Origin: an uncultured Eubacteriales bacterium
GTDB lineage: Bacteria > Bacillota > Clostridia > Oscillospirales > Oscillospiraceae
Length of the DNA: 11,741 nt
Direction of reading: 5' to 3'
Assembly (NCBI GenBank): GCA_900549865.1
Contig: URPU01000075.1
Location: 1 to 11,741, forward strand
The position numbers were made by a program, and so were the translations under genes. The number at the start of each line of letters is the position of its first letter. Positions within the stretch are counted from its first letter, which is position 1. Under the pieces are notes generated by a model. It was not told the DNA's origin, made no database searches, and saw only the letters and a program-made list of their open reading frames with translations. Positions 7,844-11,741 of the stretch are shown one piece after another.

Positions 7844-7881
7844 AAATGCTTCTCCTTCTGCGCAGAAGGAGAAGCATTTTT
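7844..7881 (+). terminator. Terminator with 18-bp perfect palindrome
   Basis: A perfect inverted repeat with 18-nt arms (7844-7861 and 7862-7879) and no spacer is followed by a T-run (7877-7881). It starts 12 nt after the deacetylase stop codon. In RNA the centre GCGC would open into a loop of about 4 nt. Confidence 0.9.
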
Positions 7882-7904
7882 ACGGTTGTTTTTGCATTAT
7901 TGTA

Positions 7905-7933
7905 TTGACATTTGTGCACAGGCATATTAATAT
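7905..7933 (+). promoter_or_regulatory. Promoter for the ECF transporter-coaX operon
   Basis: A consensus TTGACA (7905-7910) is followed after 17 nt by TAATAT (7928-7933), a moderate -10. The leader would be about 45 nt, ending in AGGAGGT (7969-7975) 10 nt before the ATG at 7985. That is too short to hold a riboswitch. Confidence 0.65.
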
Positions 7934-7984
7934 GAAGCTGCGCCGCATCTGCATGACAGAGCGACAGCAGGAGGTAAATTTAAT

Positions 7985-8590
7985 ATGAGCAAAGCAGCAT
8001 CACGCGGTTCCGTCCGGCGTATGACCGGGCTGAGCCTGCTCACGGCGATAATCGCCGTGCTTACAGTCCTTGGCAACTTTGTGCGTTTCGGCCCGTTTCC
8101 GATCACGCTGGCCCTCGCGCCGATCATTATCGGCGCGGCAATGTATGGCCCGTCCGCGGGCGCGATACTGGGCGGGGTGTTCGGCCTTGTCACGCTTCTC
8201 AGCGGCCTTGCCGGCTGGGACGGCGGCACGGTGATATACCTGATGGGCGTGCAGCCTGTGGCATGCATCCTTGTGTGCGTGCTCAAGGGCGCGGGCGCAG
8301 GGTGGCTTGCAGGGCTTGCCTATCGCCTTGCCGCGCGGAAAAGCGGCCTTGTGGGTGTGATAGCTGCCGGTATAGTATGTCCGGTCGTGAACACCGGGCT
8401 TTTTATTGCCGGTATGCTTCTCTTCTTCACGTCCACGCTGGAGAGCTGGGCAAGCGGGCAGGGCGTGCTGTACTTCGTGATATTCGGGCTGACGGGTGTG
8501 AACTTTCTTGTGGAGCTGGCCGTCAACCTCGTGCTCGCATCCGGGATAACGCAGATAATAAAATACACCGAAGGCAGGAAAAGCAAATGA
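7985..8590 (+). CDS. ECF transporter S-component, probably for pantothenate (PanT-like)
   Basis: The 201-residue membrane protein has about six hydrophobic segments and the look of an energy-coupling-factor substrate-binding subunit. Signs are the basic N-terminus (SVRRMTGLSLLTAIIAVL), FPITLALAPIIIGA (38-51), YGPSAGAILGGVFG (54-67), and VVNTGLFIAGMLLFF (134-148). S-components capture a vitamin and dock on a shared EcfA-EcfA'-EcfT module. No such genes adjoin it, which fits a group II ECF system with the module encoded elsewhere. The substrate is inferred from context: the stop codon overlaps the start of the pantothenate kinase gene (ATGA, 8587-8590), so transport and phosphorylation of the same vitamin are coupled. 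A different vitamin cannot be excluded from sequence alone. The start is supported by a strong AGGAGGT. Confidence 0.87.
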   Translation: MSKAASRGSVRRMTGLSLLTAIIAVLTVLGNFVRFGPFPITLALAPIIIGAAMYGPSAGAILGGVFGLVTLLSGLAGWDGGTVIYLMGVQPVACILVCVLKGAGAGWLAGLAYRLAARKSGLVGVIAAGIVCPVVNTGLFIAGMLLFFTSTLESWASGQGVLYFVIFGLTGVNFLVELAVNLVLASGITQIIKYTEGRKSK

Positions 8591-9354
8591 TACTCGCGGT
8601 TGACGTCGGCAACACCAACATCGTCCTCGGCTGCATAGAGGACGGGGAGATACTGAACATCGTGCGCATACAGACCAGCGCCACACAGACGGCGGATGAG
8701 TATGTGATAAAGCTGAAGGACATTCTTGAGATATACGGCATATCGCCGACGGGCTTTGAGGGCGCAATAATGTCCTCCGTCGTGCCGCCGGTGACGGGCC
8801 GCCTGCAGCGGGCGATAAAATTCCTGACGGGGCATGAGTGCATGATGGTCGGGCCGGGAATGAAAACGGGCCTGAACGTGCGCATAGACGACCCCGGCAC
8901 GCTTGCCGGTGACATCGTTGTGGGCAGCGTGGCGGCAATGTGCTGCTACGGCGCGCCGTGCATAATCCTTGACATGGGCACGGCGACGACCATGGTCGCC
9001 GTGGACGGGAATCACAGCTATCTCGGCGGCGCGATAATTCCGGGCGTGAAGCTCTCATACGCGGCGCTGTCCGCTGGGGCAAGTCTTCTGCCGGACATCT
9101 CCATCACTGCGCCGAAAAAGTGCATCGCCACGAACACCGTCGATTCCATGCGCTCCGGCGCCGTATACGGCACGGCGGCAATGCTTGACGGCATGATAGA
9201 CCGCATGGAAGAGGAGCTCGGCGAAAAGTGCCGGGTGATCGCCACGGGCGGCATCGCGCAGTTCGTCACGCCGTACTGCAAGCACGAGATACTCTGCGAC
9301 AACGACCTGCTGCTAAAGGGGCTGTGGGTGCTGTATCAGAAGAACAAGAAATAA
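8587..9354 (+). CDS. coaX: Type III pantothenate kinase
   Basis: This cytosolic enzyme phosphorylates pantothenate, the first step of CoA synthesis. The 255-residue length is standard for CoaX. It has the ASKHA-fold phosphate loop DVGNTN at 6-11 (Asp6), the DMGTATTM loop at 129-136, the substrate region YLGGAIIPGVKLS (145-157) with SLLP (166-169), and TGGIAQ (220-225). The presumed catalytic base region, GADR in many orthologues, reads AGDIVVG with Asp109 kept; I take this as a normal clade variant. Translation is coupled to the upstream S-component by a 4-nt ATGA overlap. CoaX enzymes are generally insensitive to CoA feedback, so supply control may rest on uptake (family knowledge). The transcript probably ends at the hairpin plus T-run at 9610-9646. 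Confidence 0.96.
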   Translation: MILAVDVGNTNIVLGCIEDGEILNIVRIQTSATQTADEYVIKLKDILEIYGISPTGFEGAIMSSVVPPVTGRLQRAIKFLTGHECMMVGPGMKTGLNVRIDDPGTLAGDIVVGSVAAMCCYGAPCIILDMGTATTMVAVDGNHSYLGGAIIPGVKLSYAALSAGASLLPDISITAPKKCIATNTVDSMRSGAVYGTAAMLDGMIDRMEEELGEKCRVIATGGIAQFVTPYCKHEILCDNDLLLKGLWVLYQKNKK

Positions 9355-9369
9355 TACGCAGGATATAAT

Positions 9370-9402
9370 AAAGCTGCGGGGTACTGTATAAGTACCTCGC
9401 AG
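9370..9402 (+). repeat. 33-bp direct repeat, copy 1 (hairpin without T-run)
   Basis: This stretch is identical to 9606-9638. It contains a 12-bp stem (9374-9385 with 9391-9402, one G-U pair, loop GTATA). It lies 15 nt after the coaX stop but is followed by TAAGACTG and not by a T-run, so this copy should be a poor terminator. Confidence 0.9.
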
Positions 9403-9605
9403 TAAGACTGTCGAAAAAGTGGCTTTGCCGCTTTTTCGAGAATGCTTCGCTGCGTTCTGCGCCTCGGTTGTCCGCTGATAGCGGACAATTCGACGCTCAC
9501 TCCGCGCAAAGTGTTTTCTGCCACGCACATGTCGCGGCAGAAAACGAATTATACTGCTTTCGCGTCTGCGGACGCGAAACTCTGCGAGGCTTTTTTGACA
9601 AGATG
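9403..9605. other. Non-coding array of hairpins between the two 33-bp repeats
   Basis: No convincing gene is present here. Five consecutive stem-loops can be read: 9411-9439 (13 bp, loop TTT), 9440-9457 (6 bp), 9468-9488 (TTGTCCGCT/AGCGGACAA, loop GAT), 9513-9545 (10-bp GTTTTCTGCC/GGCAGAAAAC, 13-nt loop) and 9558-9579 (9-bp TTTCGCGTC/GACGCGAAA, loop TGCG). The ends carry rough inverted similarity (GTCGAAAAAG near 9410, CTTTTTTGAC near 9590), as a small non-autonomous repeat element might. It could also be transcribed as read-through RNA from coaX. Function unknown. Confidence 0.7.
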
Positions 9606-9646
9606 AAAGCTGCGGGGTACTGTATAAGTACCTCGCAGCCTTTTTT
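9606..9646 (+). terminator. 33-bp direct repeat, copy 2, acting as a rho-independent terminator
   Basis: The second identical 33-bp copy (9606-9638) forms the same 12-bp hairpin but is followed by CC and six T residues (9641-9646), making a good plus-strand terminator for the ECF-coaX operon. It also separates that operon from the convergent small gene whose stop is at 9663. Confidence 0.8.
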
Positions 9647-9662
9647 CTTATTTGCCTATTGC

Positions 9663-9866
9663 TTACTTCTCCGCCTTTTCCGCCTTTTTTGCGGCGCGCT
9701 TTTCCTTTATCGCTTCCACCTTTTCAACAGCGGCATCCACGATATTGCGGAGGTTGAAGCCTATCACGCCGCCAAGGAAGAAGCCAACGCTGAAAAACAC
9801 GTGGTGATAGCGGCGGCGCACCCTCGTCAGCAGACTCGGTTTTTTCTTGACCTTCATAACCTTCAT
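9663..9866 (-). CDS. Small single-pass membrane protein of unknown function
   Basis: This 67-residue protein has no recognised family. It has a very basic N-terminus (MKVMKVKKKP, RVRRRYHH), one moderately hydrophobic segment with glycines (VFFSVGFFLGGVIGF, 23-37), and a charged Ala/Lys/Glu-rich C-terminus (EAIKEKRAAKKAEKAEK) that is probably helical. The ATG at 9866 is chosen because AAGGGG lies 8 nt upstream and a promoter at 9922-9950 fits; the longer reading from 9974 would begin upstream of that promoter. A 5-bp leader hairpin ACAGC/GCTGT (9901-9915) is visible. The good Shine-Dalgarno, the promoter and an ordered protein pattern support a real gene despite its size. It is on its own, convergent with the coaX operon. 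Confidence 0.72.
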   Translation of the reverse strand: MKVMKVKKKPSLLTRVRRRYHHVFFSVGFFLGGVIGFNLRNIVDAAVEKVEAIKEKRAAKKAEKAEK

Positions 9867-9921
9867 AATATATCCCCTTCTCTGTAACATTATCAAATAA
9901 ACAGCGCTTTGCTGTGATGAA

Positions 9922-9950
9922 ATTATACAACGCTTACCGCGCAAAAGCAA
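9922..9950 (-). promoter_or_regulatory. Promoter for the 67-residue membrane protein
   Basis: On the minus strand TTGCTT (9950-9945) and a perfect TATAAT (9927-9922) are 17 nt apart. The predicted leader is about 50 nt. Confidence 0.75.
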
Positions 9951-10060
9951 GACTTTGCCCCCGAATGTAACCAAAAATTGATGTTATTCCAGTATTAACC
10001 GCGTATAAAATGGGCACAATACCCTCGGTTGACAAGAGCATACACGCCTGACAGCGTCAG

Positions 10061-10088
10061 AAGAAGTTCGCGCCATTCCGTTTCCACC
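10061..10088. repeat. 28-bp internal direct repeat, copy 1
   Basis: This copy is identical to 10178-10205, with a period of 117 bp. It lies within the MITE-like element and begins AAGAAGTTCGCGCC. Confidence 0.92.
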
Positions 10089-10177
10089 TTGCGGTGAAAA
10101 CTCCATTATGCTCTCTCCTTCTTCCTTTTTCCTCGCAAACCCGCTTCGCTGGGCTTTGCTCGGAGGACGGGGGAGTA

Positions 10178-10205
10178 AAGAAGTTCGCGCCATTCCGTTT
10201 CCACC
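10178..10205. repeat. 28-bp internal direct repeat, copy 2
   Basis: This is the second identical copy, ending CGTTTCCACC. The 89 bp between the copies is pyrimidine-rich followed by purine-rich and lacks a gene, which fits internal duplication within the element. Confidence 0.92.
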
Positions 10206-10394
10206 GGTCAGGTGCGAAGCAGTTTTGCCGGAACAGAAAGGCGGCCAGACGACGAAAAGGCCGCAGGGAATACTTTGTGTATTTCCAAGGTCTTTGAGGA
10301 TGTATGGGCATCCTTTATGACCGTCAAAACCGTGTGTGTCCTTGTCAACCGAGGGTATAGGGTAATCTGAGGCGTCCGCACGGCGGGCGCGACC

Positions 10395-10411
10395 GGGAGT
10401 GAACGACCATA
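10395..10411 (+). promoter_or_regulatory. Shine-Dalgarno GGGAG and probable AUA start of the LCP gene
   Basis: GGGAG (10395-10399) stands 9 nt ahead of an in-frame ATA (10409-10411). The reading frame is closed upstream by TGA at 10400-10402, and no ATG, GTG or TTG exists in frame before 10463, which has no Shine-Dalgarno. Starting at ATA adds 18 residues with two arginines and a hydrophobic run (LAAAAALTIA), the membrane segment expected for this family. Confidence 0.5.
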
Positions 10412-10462
10412 GACAGGCAGCAGATAAGAAACCTCGCCGCTGCGGCGGCGCTTACCATTGCA

Positions 10463-11431
10463 ATGGGCTGCACGGCCATTGCGTCAATAAAGAGCGGGCA
10501 GGGCGCGGCGGCGATCCCCTCCCCCACGCCCGCGGCAAGCCCGCGCAGCACCGCCGGAGCTGCGGCAGTGACCCCCGGCGTGGGAAACGCCGCCGTGGGC
10601 GACGCGCATGACTCCGTCGTGAGCAAGCTCCTCGGGCCGAGTCAGCCGCGCCTGAACGCGGAGGAGCAGAGCGGGATAATAAACATCCTGCTCATCGGCA
10701 CGGATGAGCGTCTGCCCGATTCCGACGACTTTGGCCGGGGCGACGTGACGATGCTGTGCTCACTCGACCGCGACAGCGGCAGCGTGAAGCTCGTGAGCTT
10801 TGAGCGCAGCACCGCCGTGCCGTGGCCGGGGCATGGCGACGTGATGCTGACGAATTCCTTCACCTATGGCGGGGCGGAGCTGACGACGGATTCCGTGCGC
10901 AACTGCTTCCGCGTGGACATCGCGGGCTATGTCCACATGGATTTTGAAGCCTTTCAGCAGGCGATAGACGCGCTGGGCGGCGTGGACATAGAGCTGACGC
11001 GCGCCGAGGCAGACGCGCTGACGGAGGACACGTATACGCAGACGTGGTTTTCCGAGGGGATGAACCACCTTGACGGCGACGGTGCGCTGCGCTACTGCCG
11101 CCTGCGGCGCATAGACGACAACTGGCAGCGCGTGGCCCGCCAGCGCAGCACCGTGCAGGCCATACTTTCAAAGACGAAAGGGCTGACGCTGGCGCAGCTG
11201 AACACACTGGCGGAGAAGATCCTGCCGCTTATCGACACCGACCTTTCAAAGCGGCAGCTCGCCTCACTGCTGATAGCCGCGCCGAAGTTCATCGGCGCGG
11301 AGGCCGCGCAGATGACCATCCCCGACAGGGACAATATCTGGATGTACAACGGCGCGGATGAGGGCGTGACCGGCTGCAACTACAAGGCTGAAAGCGAACG
11401 CCTGCATGAATTCATCTACGGCGATCAATAA
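10463..11431 (+). CDS. LCP (LytR-CpsA-Psr) family protein
   Basis: LCP proteins are membrane-anchored, extracytoplasmic enzymes that transfer lipid-linked glycopolymers onto peptidoglycan. From the first standard codon the product has 322 residues: a Pro/Ala/Ser-rich linker (12-60) and an LCP domain (about 73-235). Visible landmarks are NILLIGTDER (74-83), RGDVTML (92-98, for RSDTMML), VSFERSTAV (111-119, for SIPRDTYV; Arg115 kept, Asp replaced by Ser), NSFTYGG (131-137), YVHMDFEAFQQAIDALGGVD (156-175), MNHLDGDGALRYCRLR (200-215) and DNWQRVARQRS (219-229). The Lys usual before the YGG segment reads Met128. Similar SFER variants occur in clostridial LCP paralogues as far as I recall, so function may be retained. 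The N-terminal membrane segment is missing from the ATG form but appears if translation begins at ATA 10409 (340 residues). Monocistronic, ending in the terminator at 11428-11468. Confidence 0.88.
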   Translation: MGCTAIASIKSGQGAAAIPSPTPAASPRSTAGAAAVTPGVGNAAVGDAHDSVVSKLLGPSQPRLNAEEQSGIINILLIGTDERLPDSDDFGRGDVTMLCSLDRDSGSVKLVSFERSTAVPWPGHGDVMLTNSFTYGGAELTTDSVRNCFRVDIAGYVHMDFEAFQQAIDALGGVDIELTRAEADALTEDTYTQTWFSEGMNHLDGDGALRYCRLRRIDDNWQRVARQRSTVQAILSKTKGLTLAQLNTLAEKILPLIDTDLSKRQLASLLIAAPKFIGAEAAQMTIPDRDNIWMYNGADEGVTGCNYKAESERLHEFIYGDQ

Positions 11432-11468
11432 AAAGAGTAGGGATGATATATATCCCTACTCTTTTTAT
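11428..11468. terminator. Bidirectional terminator overlapping both flanking stop codons
   Basis: A stem of 17 bp (11428-11444 with 11452-11468) includes AAAAAGAGTAGGGA and its complement, giving a U-run on either strand. The left arm includes the TAA of the LCP gene (11429-11431), and the right arm includes most of the TAA of the convergent Cys-rich gene (11467-11465). Confidence 0.92.
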
Positions 11469-11620
11469 GTCTTATTATGATCACAGCCGCAGCATTTGGC
11501 GCAATCGCCGCAGCAGCCGGAGGATGCGCAGGAGCAGCCCCCGGTTTTACGCCACGTACGCCACGCAAGCACGACGCACACCGCGATGACGGCAAGAATA
11601 ATTATATCGGCAGCGCCCAT
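11465..11620 (-). CDS. FeoB-associated Cys-rich membrane protein
   Basis: This 51-residue protein has an N-terminal membrane helix (MGAADIIILAVIAVCVVLAW), a short basic patch (RTWRK) and a Cys-rich tail with eight cysteines at 29, 31, 36, 37, 40, 43, 44 and 46 (pattern CSC, GCCGDC, KCCGC), ending DHNKT. This is the layout of the FeoB-associated Cys-rich family, small proteins found directly after feoB in many Clostridia. They are thought to help ferrous iron uptake, perhaps by handling iron at the membrane; the exact role is not established. The ATG follows GGGAGGGG (11627-11634) by 6 nt. The gene lies 21 nt after the feoB stop, in the same transcript. Confidence 0.9.
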   Translation of the reverse strand: MGAADIIILAVIAVCVVLAWRTWRKTGGCSCASSGCCGDCAKCCGCDHNKT

Positions 11621-11641
11621 AACACACCCCTCCCGTAAAGC

Positions 11642-11741
11642 TCAGGCGATCAAAAGTCCTATATTATACACAGCAAAGGCCGCGATCCACGCCACGGCAC
11701 ACTGCATTAGCACGATGCCCGCGGTCTTTATCCCGGAGTTC
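11642..11741 (-). CDS. feoB: Ferrous iron transport protein B, C-terminal end (partial)
   Basis: Only the last 32 codons and the TGA stop lie in the window; the gene continues past the right edge. The reading includes GIKTAGIVLMQCAVAWIAAF and ends VYNIGLLIA, matching the final membrane helix of FeoB transporters. FeoB is a GTPase-coupled Fe2+ importer in the inner membrane. The identification rests on this short tail plus the Cys-rich partner gene directly downstream. Confidence 0.85.
   Translation of the reverse strand, partial: NSGIKTAGIVLMQCAVAWIAAFAVYNIGLLIA

Larger units (their letters stand above)
10019..10358. mobile_element. MITE-like element, 340 bp, with perfect 18-bp terminal inverted repeats
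   Basis: The sequence ATACCCTCGGTTGACAAG at 10019-10036 recurs as its exact reverse complement at 10341-10358. The 340 bp so bounded carry no credible gene, a 28-bp direct repeat (10061-10088, 10178-10205), and hairpins such as CTGAC/GTCAG (10048-10060), GCGGCC/GGCCGC (10241-10264) and GGATG/CATCC. Both ends contain TA just inside the inverted repeat, so a TA target duplication, as for IS630/mariner-type elements, is possible but not provable since TA is itself palindromic. With no transposase it would depend on a related element elsewhere. Apart from the small-gene promoter, this element is the main content of the gene-free stretch 9867-10408, and it ends about 50 bp before the LCP gene. Confidence 0.7.

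Noticed and set aside
8000..9082. Minus-strand reading frame of 360 codons opposite the ECF gene and coaX
   Set aside because: Low-complexity Arg/Ser/Pro composition, antisense to two well-supported genes, and no Shine-Dalgarno sequence.
9370..9638. CRISPR-like array
   Set aside because: There are only two copies of the repeat, 203 bp apart, and the spacer is filled with hairpins. No cas genes are present.
9468..9887. Plus-strand reading frame of 139 codons across the hairpin array
   Set aside because: It crosses the strong terminator at 9610-9646 and the opposing small gene, and its composition follows the hairpins.
9984..10320. Several short reading frames on both strands within the repeat element
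   Set aside because: They derive from the duplicated 28-bp repeat in different frames and lack Shine-Dalgarno sites, so they are most likely spurious peptides of a non-coding element.

Overview
The window reads as a chromosomal segment of a GC-rich, low-motility-type gut Clostridium relative (Bacillota, class Clostridia, most likely an Oscillospiraceae/Ruminococcaceae-like organism). This is inferred from several signs: strong AGGAGG-type Shine-Dalgarno sites, the single-chain dimeric glycyl-tRNA synthetase, type III pantothenate kinase beside an ECF S-component, an LCP-family protein of a clostridial flavour, a FeoB-associated Cys-rich mini-protein, and frequent ATA isoleucine codons in GC-rich genes. 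No species can be named from the sequence alone.

Layout. 44-3424 (minus): a glyS-nadE pair (glycyl-tRNA synthetase, then NAD+ synthetase) behind a promoter at 3489-3517. The NadE glutaminase domain appears to have lost its catalytic Cys and Lys. 3590-4731 (plus): a membrane acyltransferase with its own extended -10 promoter, ending at a bidirectional terminator. 4753-6288 (minus): a secreted acidic protein of unknown function with a good promoter and an operator-like inverted repeat. 6381-7881 (plus): a membrane-anchored polysaccharide deacetylase with Ig-like repeats, closed by an 18-bp perfect palindromic terminator. 7905-9354 (plus): an ECF transporter S-component translationally coupled to coaX, which suggests pantothenate uptake and phosphorylation for CoA synthesis. 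9370-9646: a non-coding array of hairpins bracketed by two identical 33-bp repeats. 9663-9950 (minus): a 67-residue membrane mini-protein with its promoter. 10019-10358: a MITE-like element of 340 bp with perfect 18-bp terminal inverted repeats and a 28-bp internal direct repeat. 10409/10463-11431 (plus): an LCP-family protein whose best start appears to be an AUA codon. 11465-11741 (minus): an unlisted 51-residue FeoB-associated Cys-rich protein and the C-terminal end of FeoB.

How the genes relate. Three separate transcription units (acyltransferase, polysaccharide deacetylase, LCP protein) concern the cell envelope and its glycopolymers. Two concern cofactor supply (NAD, CoA), one translation and one ferrous iron uptake. 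There is no phage, CRISPR or defence island. The most unusual material is the degenerate NadE amidase site, the two non-coding repeat structures between coaX and the LCP gene, and the non-standard LCP start.
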